Shown: positions 15,240 through 25,700 of the stretch, in pieces
How positions within the stretch are numbered: position 1 is the stretch's first letter
Layout of the letters: the number at the start of each line of letters is the position of its first letter
NCBI GenBank assembly: GCA_026390735.1
Contig: JAPLFJ010000023.1
Span: forward strand, 1 to 41,725
Source: Ignavibacteriota bacterium
GTDB taxonomy: Bacteria; Bacteroidota; Ignavibacteria; Tepidaquicellales; Tepidaquicellaceae
Length of the DNA stretch: 41,725 nucleotides
Direction of reading: 5' to 3'
Program-made: the position numbers and the translations under genes
Notes under the pieces: model-generated
The model's database searches: none
Told to the model about the DNA's origin: nothing
The model's input: the letters and a program-made list of their open reading frames with translations, nothing else

Positions 15240-16388
15240 ATGTCATATTTATTCACGTCCGAATCAGTAAGTGAAGGGCATCCAGATAAAGTATGCGATC
15301 AGATTTCTGACGCAATACTTGATGATATTTTAAAACATGATCCAACTGCAAGAGTTGCGTGTGAAACTTTCTGTGCAACAGGATTAGTATTAGTAGGTGG
15401 TGAAATTACAACAAAGCACTATGTAGATGTTCCTACATTGGTAAGAAAAGTAGTTGCTGACATCGGATACACAAAGGGCGAATACAGATTCGACCATCAT
15501 TCGATAAACGTTATGTCTGCAATAAACACACAATCTCCAGATATAGCAATGGGTGTTAACACAGGCGGTGCAGGTGACCAGGGTATGATGTTCGGTTATG
15601 CATCGAACGAAACGAAAGAATACATGCCGATGACGCTTGTATTCTCACATCAGTTAGTAAAGAAACTTGCTGACATAAGGAAGAAGAATTCAAAGTTAAT
15701 GCCTTACTTAAGACCAGATGCAAAATCGCAGGTAACGATAGAATACGGCGCAGACAGAAAACCAATTCGCGTTGAGGCAGTTGTAGTATCCACACAGCAC
15801 GACCCTGACGTATCACAGAAGAGAATAAAAGATGACATTATAAAGAACGTTATCAAAAAAGTTATACCTGCAAATTTACTTGATAAGAATACAAAGATTC
15901 ACGTTAACCCGACTGGTAAATTCGTAATCGGCGGCCCGCACGGTGATACAGGGTTAACAGGAAGAAAGATTATTGTTGATACATACGGCGGCAGAGCCCC
16001 ACACGGCGGCGGTGCTTTCTCAGGCAAAGACCCTTCGAAGGTAGACCGTTCAGCGGCATACGCAGCAAGACACATCGCAAAGAACATCGTTGCAGCAAAG
16101 CTCGCAGATGAATGTTTGATTCAGGTGTCTTATGCAATCGGTGTTGCAGAGCCGGTATCAATATTCGTTGACACTTACGGAACAGGTAAAGTATCCGACG
16201 AGAAATTAGCAGCATTCATAAAGAAGAATATAGATTTAACACCTGCAGGAATCATCAAGAGATTAGACCTCAGAAAACCTGTTTACAGAAACACTGCCGC
16301 ATACGGACATTTTGGCAGAGACGAAAAAGGTTTTACATGGGAAAAGCTTGACCTGAAGGATAAATTCTTAAAAGCTTTTAAAAAGTAA
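15240..16388 (+). CDS. metK: S-adenosylmethionine synthetase
   Basis: 382 residues, normal length. Makes S-adenosylmethionine from methionine and ATP. All signature regions are present: [16 protein letters not shown] (13-28), [12 protein letters not shown] (110-121), [13 protein letters not shown] (231-243) and [19 protein letters not shown] (256-274). It stands alone between the Fe-S gene and a strong terminator (16415). No SAM riboswitch was recognised in the 99-bp leader and there is no Shine-Dalgarno, as for most genes here. Confidence 0.96.
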   Translation: MSYLFTSESVSEGHPDKVCDQISDAILDDILKHDPTARVACETFCATGLVLVGGEITTKHYVDVPTLVRKVVADIGYTKGEYRFDHHSINVMSAINTQSPDIAMGVNTGGAGDQGMMFGYASNETKEYMPMTLVFSHQLVKKLADIRKKNSKLMPYLRPDAKSQVTIEYGADRKPIRVEAVVVSTQHDPDVSQKRIKDDIIKNVIKKVIPANLLDKNTKIHVNPTGKFVIGGPHGDTGLTGRKIIVDTYGGRAPHGGGAFSGKDPSKVDRSAAYAARHIAKNIVAAKLADECLIQVSYAIGVAEPVSIFVDTYGTGKVSDEKLAAFIKKNIDLTPAGIIKRLDLRKPVYRNTAAYGHFGRDEKGFTWEKLDLKDKFLKAFKK

Positions 16389-16414
16389 TACCGGATATGG
16401 TTTTAAATAAGACT

Positions 16415-16445
16415 AACCCGTTGTTCATAAGACAACGGGTTTTTT
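16415..16445 (+). terminator. Intrinsic terminator after metK
   Basis: Perfect 10-bp stem AACCCGTTGT (16415-16424) with ACAACGGGTT (16432-16441), 7-nt loop, T-run to 16445. Confidence 0.9.
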
Positions 16446-16464
16446 ATTAACAGGAATTATCTGA

Positions 16465-17222
16465 ATGAGACATTTTATTGAAGGGTTCTTATATCCTTTT
16501 AAAAACATAGGTCTTTTCTTTAAGTATCCTAAAACGATACTGTACTCGATTATCCCCGTTTCATTAAACCTGATTATCTACGTCCTGAGTTTCGTATACT
16601 TTTTCAATAAAATAATGTACGGAAGCGGTAAACTCACGGGAGCAATGGGTCCTGACCCGGGATTCTTTGCAGAGTTCTTCCACGCCGTAATCCTTGTTGT
16701 TTCATTCCTGATATTGCTCGTTCTATGTTACTTCATAATTGTTATCGTTGGCGGGATTGTATCTGCTCCCTTTAACGAGAACATTTCTCTTATAATAGAG
16801 GAAGCCCTAACAGGCAGAAAAACGATTACCATCCGGGGTTCTGGAAAGATACGTGGTACAACATACTTGCCGAACTGAAAAAGCTCGCATTCTATTTTTC
16901 ATTCCTGCTGATATTCTTTTTAATAGGGTTTATACCTTTAATAGGTGAAATTATTTCAGTAGTTTTGGGTACGATATTTTCGTTTTTCTTTAATGCTCTT
17001 GATTTTTTTGATTACCCGATGACACGGAAATATTTTACACTCAGAGACAAGATTAAAGTTACTTATGCTAAACCTATGTACACGCTCGGATTCGGATGCG
17101 CATCTTTTTTGATTATGTTTTTACCCGTTGTTAACGTTCTTATGAAACCATTATGCGTCGTCAGCGGTACGGCTTTCTATTTTGAGAAGAAGTACGATCT
17201 GATAAACTTAAAAACCAATTAA
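16465..17222 (+). pseudogene. EI24/CysZ-like membrane protein, split by a -1 frameshift
   Basis: The first frame (16465-16878) gives residues MRHFIEGFLYPFKNIGLFF with two to three membrane helices and SAPFNENISLIIEEALTGRK, typical of the EI24/CysZ family, and then 18 unrelated residues. The -1 frame continues the protein without loss from the run GCAGAAAAACG (16814-16824): K-NDYHPGFWKDTWYNIL, more membrane helices, ending FYFEKKYDLINLKTN at 17222. So one base is missing or slipped at a five-A run. Restored length is about 252 residues, right for the family. It may be a true inactivating mutation, a sequence error, or ribosomal slippage on AAA-A; the heptamer is not a classical slippery site. 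Confidence 0.75.
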
Positions 17223-17234
17223 CATTCTACAATA

Positions 17235-19481
17235 ATGATTACAGAACCAGTCGTTGATTTGAAGTTAGCGAAGGAACTCGGATTAACAGAAGAAGAGTTT
17301 CAGAAGATTTTAGATACACTCGGCAGAATGCCAAGTTACACAGAACTCGGAATATTTTCCGTGATGTGGAGCGAACACTGTTCTTACAAGAATTCAATTC
17401 TTCAGTTAAAAACCCTTCCGAGAAGCGGCGGTAAACTGCTCGTTTCTGCGGGTGAGGAAAATGCAGGACTCGTTGATATCGGTGACGGACTTGCAGTTGC
17501 GTTCAAGATTGAGTCTCATAACCATCCTTCTGCTGTTGAACCATATCAGGGTGCAGCAACTGGTGTCGGCGGAATACTCAGGGATATATTTACAATGGGT
17601 GCACGTCCGATTGCTTCTCTTAATTCATTAAGGTTCGGAAAGATTGATGATGACGAAGAGTCAATCACTAACCGCAGTAAGTTCTTATTCAAGAACGTTG
17701 TTAAAGGTGTCGGTGATTACGGCAACTGTTTCGGAGTGCCGACAGTCAGCGGTGAAGTGTACTTTGAAGAATGCTATCACGATAATCCTCTCGTTAATGC
17801 AATGGCAGTGGGCATTGTTAAGCACAACGAGACTGCTTCTGCAACTGCTGAAGGAGTTGGCAACCCTGTTTTTATTGTCGGTTCATCGACAGGTAAAGAC
17901 GGAATACACGGTGCTACTTTCGCTTCGGAAGAAATATCCGAAGAGTCGGAAGCAAAGAGACCGAGCGTTCAGGTTGGCGACCCGTTCACGGAAAAACTTC
18001 TTCTCGAAGCATCGCTCGAAGTTATAAGGTCGGGTGCAATAGTCGGTATTCAGGATATGGGTGCGGCAGGGATTACCTGTTCATCCAGCGAAATGAGTGC
18101 AAAGGGTAAATGCGGTATGGAAATAAACCTTGACCTCGTTCCTCTCCGCGATGAGAATATGTCAGCTTACGAAATTATGCTTTCAGAATCTCAGGAGCGT
18201 ATGCTTCTTGTTGCACACAAAGGAAAAGAGCAGGTTGTAAAAGATATATTTACGAAATGGGATTTGAACGTAGTTGAAGTCGGTAAGGTAATCGCAGAGG
18301 ACAGGATTAAAATAAGTTACAAAGGTAAACTTGAAGCAGATATACCCGCAGACATTCTCGTTCTCGGAGGCGGTGCTCCTGTTTATAAGAGAGAGACAAA
18401 AGAACCTGAATATTTAAAACAGACAAGAGTATTTAATACCGATGAAATAAAAGAACCGAAGGATTTAAATGAAGTACTTATAAAACTTCTTGAATCACCA
18501 AACATCACAAACAAGAGATGGGTTTACGAACAGTACGACACACAGGTCAGAACTAACACTGCATTGATGCCGGGAGGCGATGCGTCTGTAATCAGAATCA
18601 AGAAGACTAAAAAAGGTCTGGCAATGAAGACTGACTGCAACAGCAAGTATACATACCTTAATCCATACGTCGGCGGTATGATTGCCGTTTGCGAAAGTGC
18701 GAGGAACGTTGTGTGCACTGGTGCAAAACCGCTCGCAATAACAAACTGTCTTAACTTCGGTAATCCGTACAACCCTGAAATGTATTATCAGTTCGTAGAA
18801 TGCGTAAGAGGTATGGGTGATGCGTGCAGGTATCTTGACACACCCGTGACAGGCGGCAACGTGAGTTTCTACAATCTCTCAAGAGACTATGCCGTCTTCC
18901 CTACTCCTACAATCGGAATGGTTGGACTGCTTGAAGATATTGACAAAATGATGACGAGTTACTTTAAGAATGAAGGCGACACTATAATTATTCTCGGTAA
19001 AGACAAATATGAAATAGGCGGAAGTGAATACCTGAGCAGAATACACAAACAGATAAAAGGAAACGCTCCCGGGCTTTCACTCGAAGACGAGAAGAAACTT
19101 TGTGACACAGTTTTAGACCTCATCGACAAAGGATTAATAAACTCTGCACACGATATAGCCGACGGCGGTCTTGCGGTAGCACTGGCAGAAGCCTGTGTAA
19201 TGAACAGGGAAAAACAAACAGGATGCGAAATAAGTATTAAGGTAAACGGACGCAATGATTTTGCAATGTTCAGTGAATCACAGAGCAGAATAATTATATC
19301 CTGCGGGAAGAAGTCTGAGAAGAAAGTTTTAGAAGTCCTGAACAAATCAGGTGTTGATTTTGAAATCGCAGGAGTTGTAAAAGGAAACAAACTTAAGATT
19401 AATGATTTCATAGATACTGATGTAAGCAGGATTAACGGAAGTTACTTCAATACGATTCAGAAAATAATGGAAAATAATTGA
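17235..19481 (+). CDS. purL: Phosphoribosylformylglycinamidine synthase, PurL subunit
   Basis: 748 residues, the small PurL type that works with separate PurS and PurQ subunits (not in this window). Catalyses the ATP- and glutamine-dependent conversion of FGAR to FGAM in purine synthesis. Motifs: [11 protein letters not shown] (44-54), [21 protein letters not shown] (93-113), two PurM-like repeats with the mid-protein break near residue 375, GGDASVIRI and [16 protein letters not shown] in the second repeat. It starts 12 bp after the broken EI24 gene, and its stop overlaps the TTG start of the next gene. Confidence 0.95.
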   Translation: MITEPVVDLKLAKELGLTEEEFQKILDTLGRMPSYTELGIFSVMWSEHCSYKNSILQLKTLPRSGGKLLVSAGEENAGLVDIGDGLAVAFKIESHNHPSAVEPYQGAATGVGGILRDIFTMGARPIASLNSLRFGKIDDDEESITNRSKFLFKNVVKGVGDYGNCFGVPTVSGEVYFEECYHDNPLVNAMAVGIVKHNETASATAEGVGNPVFIVGSSTGKDGIHGATFASEEISEESEAKRPSVQVGDPFTEKLLLEASLEVIRSGAIVGIQDMGAAGITCSSSEMSAKGKCGMEINLDLVPLRDENMSAYEIMLSESQERMLLVAHKGKEQVVKDIFTKWDLNVVEVGKVIAEDRIKISYKGKLEADIPADILVLGGGAPVYKRETKEPEYLKQTRVFNTDEIKEPKDLNEVLIKLLESPNITNKRWVYEQYDTQVRTNTALMPGGDASVIRIKKTKKGLAMKTDCNSKYTYLNPYVGGMIAVCESARNVVCTGAKPLAITNCLNFGNPYNPEMYYQFVECVRGMGDACRYLDTPVTGGNVSFYNLSRDYAVFPTPTIGMVGLLEDIDKMMTSYFKNEGDTIIILGKDKYEIGGSEYLSRIHKQIKGNAPGLSLEDEKKLCDTVLDLIDKGLINSAHDIADGGLAVALAEACVMNREKQTGCEISIKVNGRNDFAMFSESQSRIIISCGKKSEKKVLEVLNKSGVDFEIAGVVKGNKLKINDFIDTDVSRINGSYFNTIQKIMENN

Positions 19482-20134
19482 GGTTAAGACACTACATAAA
19501 TATTTGTCTGGTACTCGCTGTCGCTGCAATACTTGCAGGATGCGTAGCATCACCGCGTCATCCGAAAAACGAGAAGAATGAGAACGAGAGAGATACAGTA
19601 GGCATAAACGTTAATGATGATGATCAGGACTCTGACTCAGACAATTCAGAAGGTTCTAACCTTATAATAAAGACTGCTTTATCAGAAATGGAAAACGAAA
19701 TGTATTCCATAACCGCAGACACTACTTTCCTGTACTGGCTGAAGAATAAACCCATAATCCTGAGGAATACAACCAAGTGTAATATATTTGCTTTGAACAC
19801 TTTATTCAAAGCCGGATACAAAACTCCAAAGACAAATGCACTTGCAAGAGATTTATACAATGACGATTTATTTAAGGATATAATTCCCGTAGTAAAAATA
19901 AAGAGCATAGAGGAAATACTTAAGGGAGACCTGGTTGTGTGGAAAGGCCACGTAATTATATTTGAATCATTGGCATACATCAAAGATGACCCGTACGCAA
20001 AGGGTTTATGGGCAGGGACATCCAAAAAAGATAACGGAACGACAGTAAAAAATAATGTTATGCACGGCAAATATCCCCTGAAAGGCGAGTTTGTCGTCCG
20101 GAGACCCCAGAAAGCCGTAAAAAGCCAAAAATAG
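19478..20134 (+). CDS. Lipoprotein with an NlpC/P60- or CHAP-like cysteine peptidase domain
   Basis: 218 residues. Signal peptide with lipobox ILAGC (Cys22), then an acidic low-complexity linker (33-60, [13 protein letters not shown]). The C-terminal part has a possible active site: Cys101 in [11 protein letters not shown], and His158 in [14 protein letters not shown], the usual GD-x-V-x-x-GHV-x-x-F pattern of NlpC/P60 and CHAP peptidoglycan hydrolases. The start is TTG, overlapping the TGA of purL (TTGA), so it is translationally coupled. The family is inferred from motif layout. Confidence 0.65.
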   Translation: MRLRHYINICLVLAVAAILAGCVASPRHPKNEKNENERDTVGINVNDDDQDSDSDNSEGSNLIIKTALSEMENEMYSITADTTFLYWLKNKPIILRNTTKCNIFALNTLFKAGYKTPKTNALARDLYNDDLFKDIIPVVKIKSIEEILKGDLVVWKGHVIIFESLAYIKDDPYAKGLWAGTSKKDNGTTVKNNVMHGKYPLKGEFVVRRPQKAVKSQK

Positions 20135-20226
20135 AAAAAAGCAATAATTATACCTTTTATACTTTAAAATTTTCTTATATATCGCTATATTCATAATTAT
20201 TAAAAAAATTAAAGGAGTAATCTAAA

Positions 20227-20469
20227 ATGACTAAAGCAGAAGTCGAAGTAAAAGTAAAACAAGCAATTATAGACAAATTAGGTGTTGAAGAATCAAAGAT
20301 CACTGAAAGTGCTCACTTCATCAACGATTTAGGTGCAGATTCACTTGACACAGTTGAATTAGTTATGAAATTCGAAGAAGAATTTGATATTAAAATTCCT
20401 GATGAAGATGCAGAAAAAATCACAAAGGTTGACGATGCAGTCAATTACATTCTTAACAAATTAGGATAA
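20227..20469 (+). CDS. acpP: Acyl carrier protein
   Basis: 80 residues, acidic four-helix carrier. The phosphopantetheine attachment site is Ser39 in [13 protein letters not shown] strong Shine-Dalgarno (AAAGGAGTAATC) precedes the ATG, one of few in the window, fitting a highly expressed protein. It carries growing acyl chains for fatty-acid synthesis. It is followed 14 bp later by fabF and then rnc, a conserved order. Confidence 0.97.
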   Translation: MTKAEVEVKVKQAIIDKLGVEESKITESAHFINDLGADSLDTVELVMKFEEEFDIKIPDEDAEKITKVDDAVNYILNKLG

Positions 20470-20483
20470 TCTAAAATAGTTTA

Positions 20484-21731
20484 ATGAAAAAAAGAGTTGT
20501 AGTTACAGGAATTGGTGCATTAACTCCGGTCGGTTTAAATACCGATGAGTTTTGGAAATCAATAACGGAAGGTAAGAGTGGTGTTGGAACTATTACTTAT
20601 TTTGATACTACTGAATTTGATACTAAATTTGCTGCACAGTTAAAAGGTTTCGATCCGTTGAATTATATGGACAGGAAACTCTCACAGAGAATAGACCCTT
20701 TCACACAGTATGCCCTGGTCGCTTCTGACATGGCAGTTGCTGACAGCGGTTTAAACCTTGATACTGTTAACAAAGAAAGAATCGGTGTTGTATACGGTTC
20801 GGGTATCGGCGGTATGTGGACTTATCACAAACAGCAAACAATTCTGTATGATCGTAAAGGTAATCCTGACAGGATCAGCCCTTTCTTTATTCCTATGCTC
20901 ATCGCAGATATTGCTGCAGGTAGAATTTCCATGAAATTCGGGTTCAAGGGTCCTAATTTCGCAACTACTTCAGCCTGTGCTACATCTGCCAACGCAATTA
21001 TCGATTCTATGATGTTAATTCAGAGAGGTGATGCAGATGTTATGATAACGGGCGGCTCTGAAGCTGTTATCTGTCCTATGGGTATCGGCGGATTTAATGC
21101 CATGAAAGCATTGTCTACACGTAACGATGCACCTGAAAAAGCATCCAGACCATTCGAGAAAAACAGAGATGGTTTTGTAATGGGTGAAGGCGGTGCAACA
21201 CTGGTAATTGAAAGTTTAGAACACGCACTCGCAAGAGGCGCGAATATTTATGCGGAAATTTCCGGTTTCGGTATGACAGGCGACGCTCACCATATCACTG
21301 ACCCTTCACCGGGCGGCGAAGGTGTTGCACGTGCGATGAGAATCGCAATCGCTGACTCAGGACTGAAACCTGAAGATATTGATGTAATTAATGCGCACGG
21401 TACTTCTACTCCTCCTAATGACAGGAATGAAACCGCTGCAATTAAAACTGTATTTGGTGAATATGCTCAGAAATTAAATGTGCATTCGATTAAATCTATG
21501 GTTGGTCACTTACTAGGTGCAGCCGGAGCTATTGAATCGATTGCTGCAGTACTTACCATTAAACACGGTGTGGTACCGCCAACAATTAACTATGAAGAAA
21601 AAGACCCTGATTGCGATTTGAATTATACTCCTAACACAGCTGTGAAGAGAGAAGTAAGAGCTGTATTATCGGACAATTCAGGATTCGGCGGACACAATAC
21701 AGCAACTGTTTTCAAACGATTTGAAAATTAA
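20484..21731 (+). CDS. fabF: Beta-ketoacyl-ACP synthase II
   Basis: 415 residues, family length. Elongates fatty acids by condensing acyl-enzyme with malonyl-ACP. The catalytic triad is complete: Cys165 in TTSACATSAN, His305 in NAHGTSTPPND and His342 in SMVGHLLGAAGA. The C-terminus NSGFGGHNTATVFKRF also matches. It lies between acpP and rnc in one operon. Confidence 0.97.
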   Translation: MKKRVVVTGIGALTPVGLNTDEFWKSITEGKSGVGTITYFDTTEFDTKFAAQLKGFDPLNYMDRKLSQRIDPFTQYALVASDMAVADSGLNLDTVNKERIGVVYGSGIGGMWTYHKQQTILYDRKGNPDRISPFFIPMLIADIAAGRISMKFGFKGPNFATTSACATSANAIIDSMMLIQRGDADVMITGGSEAVICPMGIGGFNAMKALSTRNDAPEKASRPFEKNRDGFVMGEGGATLVIESLEHALARGANIYAEISGFGMTGDAHHITDPSPGGEGVARAMRIAIADSGLKPEDIDVINAHGTSTPPNDRNETAAIKTVFGEYAQKLNVHSIKSMVGHLLGAAGAIESIAAVLTIKHGVVPPTINYEEKDPDCDLNYTPNTAVKREVRAVLSDNSGFGGHNTATVFKRFEN

Positions 21732-21756
21732 AATATACTTTTGCTGTTGATGTTGT

Positions 21757-22575
21757 ATGTTTAAAACCATAAAAAGACTAAAAGTATTTATACCATTTTT
21801 GAAAAAGGAATCTCACTCAGAAGATTCCTTTTCAAAAGCCTCTAAGAAGATTGATTTTGAGAAATTTCAGTCTGCTATCCACTATAAGATAATCGACAAA
21901 AACTATTTCATTACTGCATTAACGCACCGTTCTTTCCTGAAAATCAGAAAAGACCCGACTGCGCCGTATTTAATATCCAACGAAAGACTTGAGTTTTTAG
22001 GCGATGCAGTTCTTGATTTAATAGTTGCAGAGTTCCTGTACAGGAATTTTCCTTTGAACGAAGAAGGCGACCTCACTAAATTCAGGTCTATACTCGTTAA
22101 TAAAAGGTTCCTCGCAGAAAGAGCAAAGAATTTAAGGATACAGGAATATCTTCTGGCATCCAATACAGCTCTGAAATCCATTGACCAGGGTTATGATGCA
22201 ATTCTTGCAGATGCTTATGAAGCGTTAATCGGTGCTATATTCCTCGATTCAGGTTACGAAAATGCAAAGAAGTTCTTAAACCAGGAAATATTCTCAAAAC
22301 TTGACGTTAAGTGGCTTAATCAGTTTGACGAAAACTTCAAGAGCAGGTTCCTTGAATATGCTCAGGCACATACAGATTTTATTCCCGACTACAGAGTTAT
22401 AAAAGAAGAAGGCCCGGAACATCACAAATTATTTACTGTTGAAGTACATCTGGCAAACCATTGCCTGGGTATCGGAAAAGGTAAATCCAAAAAACAGGCC
22501 GAACAGGAAGCCGCCAAGAATGCTTTACAGAATCTTGATGCTATTGATAAATTAGGAATTAAGAGGAAAAAGTAA
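21757..22575 (+). CDS. rnc: Ribonuclease III
   Basis: 272 residues. The RNase III domain carries the signature NERLEFLGDAVLDLIV (75-90), EGDLTKFRSILVNK, and DAYEALIGAIFLDSGY with the second set of metal-binding acids. A double-stranded RNA-binding domain ends the protein (FLEYAQAHTDFIPDYRV to KQAEQEAAKNALQNL). The N-terminal 30 residues are an extra basic extension common in this phylum. It cuts double-stranded RNA, including rRNA precursors. Third gene of acpP-fabF-rnc. Confidence 0.95.
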   Translation: MFKTIKRLKVFIPFLKKESHSEDSFSKASKKIDFEKFQSAIHYKIIDKNYFITALTHRSFLKIRKDPTAPYLISNERLEFLGDAVLDLIVAEFLYRNFPLNEEGDLTKFRSILVNKRFLAERAKNLRIQEYLLASNTALKSIDQGYDAILADAYEALIGAIFLDSGYENAKKFLNQEIFSKLDVKWLNQFDENFKSRFLEYAQAHTDFIPDYRVIKEEGPEHHKLFTVEVHLANHCLGIGKGKSKKQAEQEAAKNALQNLDAIDKLGIKRKK

Positions 22576-22589
22576 TTTAACTTTAAGGC

Positions 22590-22620
22590 TTGACTATTTT
22601 TAAAATCAAATATATCTTTG
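22590..22620 (+). promoter_or_regulatory. Promoter upstream of porU
   Basis: TTGACT (22590-22595), exactly 17-bp spacer, TATCTTTG (22613-22620), a full TAnnTTTG match. It begins 14 bp after the rnc stop and lies upstream of a terminator-like hairpin (22701-22759), so transcripts from it must pass that hairpin to reach porU. Confidence 0.7.
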
Positions 22621-22700
22621 TAGAAACAAAAAGGAGATAATTTATTTAAGAATTACATTACAATTTAAAATTAAACAAGATAAGAGTATAAAAAATAAGC

Positions 22701-22759
22701 AACCATTTATTAAAGAATAACTGTTCGTGTGCAATCCAATCTTTAATAAATGGTTTTTT
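22701..22759 (+). terminator. Terminator or attenuator in the porU leader
   Basis: Perfect 15-bp stem AACCATTTATTAAAG (22701-22715) with CTTTAATAAATGGTT (22741-22755), loop of about 25 nt, followed by a six-T run (22754-22759). It would end the acpP-fabF-rnc transcript, but it lies about 75 nt downstream of the porU promoter and only 23 bp before the porU ATG. Confidence 0.75.
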
Positions 22760-22782
22760 ATTAAACTAATTATAACAAGTTT

Positions 22783-25700
22783 ATGTATAAAACTAAATTT
22801 TTAAATCTGCTTTTGTTTTTACTGGCCGGCACTATGCTCTTTGCCCAGACCGGTAAGAAGAACAATAAGTCTGTTCAGTATGATTCGCCTGTTGATTTCA
22901 GGGTCATCAGTTCAAACAGTTCTTATGTGGAGTTTGAATTTACACCTAAATATACTACAAGCGTTGAATTCTTAAACGCTGCGCATAATTCTTCTCTCGC
23001 GGGTAAACCTGATTTAGGAAGCAGGAATTTCCCTGTTATAACTCCAGGTGATATAAACAACAGGATTGAGATTCTGGATGTAAAATTTGAGGATTTATAC
23101 AATGTTGATGTAAAACCCGTTCCGACTCCAAAAAAAGGCAGTAACAGTCTCGAAGTTCTTTATGACTATAATTATGATGAGAAAACGTATTCAGGCAATT
23201 CACTTTATCCAAAAGTTAATGCTGAGTTTATTCAGGATGGTAAGTTCAGGAATAAATATTTCGGTATAGCACAGATTTATCCAGTACAGTTTAATCCTTT
23301 AAATAAATCAGTAAGAAGAATTACATATATTAGAGTAAGAGTTGCATTCGGCAAAAGTCCAGTGTTTTCTGCTAAGCTACAGACGAAACAGGAGCTGGAA
23401 TTCCTCAGGGATATTTCCATTAACTGGGAAAATGCTGTTAACTGGGTAACACCTGAATTTAATTCATACAAATCCACAATACAGAACAGCGTTCTGGCAA
23501 CGGGAGATTTCTTTAAGATAGAAGTGAAAGAAACAGGAATGTATAAGATAGATAAGAACTTCCTGAATTCTGCAGGGATAAACACTGCCAACATTGACCC
23601 GCGTACTATTAAGATATACGGTAACGGCGGCAAGGAACTCCCCTATCTGAACTCTGCACCCGCTCCAGAAGATTTACTACAGAATCCGATATACGTTTCG
23701 GGTGAATCGGATGGCGTGTTCAATGACAATGATTATGTTTTATTCTACGGACTTTCCCCGCATCAATGGATACAGCAAGGCAATACTTTTATGCATAAAC
23801 TGAATACTTATTCAAACGTTAACTATTACTGGATTACTTTCGGAGGTTCAAACGGAATGCGTATGCAGGAAATACAATCTACCAGTATTCCTAACTTAAA
23901 TCCTGTTGATCGTTTCGTTGATAAACTTTTTGAAGAACCTGAAATTAATAACCTTGGTGCAACTGGTAACCTTTGGGTCAGCCAGAGAATCGGTTACGGC
24001 GAGTCATTTTCTTTTAACAAACAACTTACGGGTTACATTCCGGGAACAGATGTAAAATGCAATCTGGTACTGGGTAATGGTACTACTACTTATGATGCAT
24101 ATTATTCGGTTACAGATAACAATTCAGGCTTCTCAGGTGCGTACAGTGTTTATGCTGTTAACGGAGTTTTCTCTCACATAAGTTTATCAGTACCACCAAT
24201 TTCGTTTCAGTATCCACTGGCTTCCGGCAATACCATGAACCTTAAAGCAACGTTAACTCAGGCATACAATGTACCTTCTGTTTCGGGTTACTACGATTAT
24301 CTCGAAGCTTTTTACAGCCGGGGATTAAATTCTGCTGAGAATAATCTGTTAAAAATCACATCATCCGATTCAACAGGTACTATGGAATATCAGGCGTCTA
24401 CATTCAGTTCTTCCACAGTAAAAGTATTCAAAGTTTCGACTCAGACTGATATACAGATTATTAATCCTATATCATATACGAATGGCACAGTCAGGTTTCA
24501 GGACAACTCAACTCTGCTTGCTAAAAAAGATTTCTATGTTGTGGGAGATAATTCTTATAAGACACCTTCTTCAATTACGTCAAAGGTTCCTAATCAGAAT
24601 TTAAGAGGAATATCTGACGGTGCCGATTTTATCATTTACACAACGAGTGATTTTCTTTCTGCAGCAAACAGGTTAAAGACCCAGAGAGAAGCACCGGGAG
24701 AAGGTTCACCTAATTATCTGAAGACCCTTGTAGTTGATATAAATCAGGTATACAATGAATTTTCAGGCGGTCTTGTTGACCCTGTGGCAATGAGAAGCTT
24801 TCTGAAATATGCTTACAATAACTGGTCAAGAAGGCCTGTTTATGTACTGTTCCTTGGTGACGGAAGTTTTGACTATAAGAACATATATAATGCAGGTACT
24901 AAGAATTACGTTCCGCCGATTGAAAGAACAGACCCGACTATGAATGAAATTGCGAGTTATAACAGCGATGACTTTATAACCGAAATAAATGAGGACTACC
25001 AGACTCCCGAAGCAGTCAGAACTGATTTTTCTTCAGGCAGGTTCTGTATAAATTCTCTGCGCGATGCAAATTTAATAATCGATAAGATTTTACAGTATGA
25101 ATCTAACCAGAATATCGGTATCTGGAAGAAGAAGATAATGTACTGTGCGGATGACGGATGGACGACTGAAAACAATCAGGGTGAAGAAGGCGACCTGCAT
25201 ACGCGCCAGTGCGAAACTATTGCAGAAGTTTACACATCAAAAGATTTTGAGAAGGAAAAGATTTATATAGTTTCATACCCCGCAATTATCACTCCGCAGG
25301 GAAGAAGAAAACCGGGAGCTAACGTTGATATCATAAAAGGATGGAATGAAGGCAGATTACTGATAAACTGGACAGGGCATGGCAGTACAGATTTATGGGC
25401 ACACGAACACGTATTCGTTAAAGACGAATCCATTCCTTTAATGACGAACAAGAATAAGTATCCTATTGTCACAATTGCAAGTTGTGACCTTGCGAGATGG
25501 GATGACCCGTTTATAGTTAGTGCTGCGGAACAGCTTATTTTCGTACCCGAAGCAGGTGCAATAGCTGTCATTGCTGCAACAAGACCTGTATACGCTAATT
25601 ACAACGAAATATTCAACAATGCACTCTGGAATAATATAATGTTTTATAAAGATACATTGAACTTACCCATCAGGATTGGTAAGGCAATGTATAACGTTAA

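Noticed and set aside
16814-16824. Programmed -1 frameshift signal in the EI24-like gene
   Set aside because: The heptamer does not follow X-XXY-YYZ in the zero frame and no stimulating stem was obvious; mutation or sequence error is simpler.
19624-20070. 148-codon minus-strand frame
   Set aside because: It lies opposite the lipoprotein gene, which has a lipobox and Cys/His motifs; the antisense product has none.
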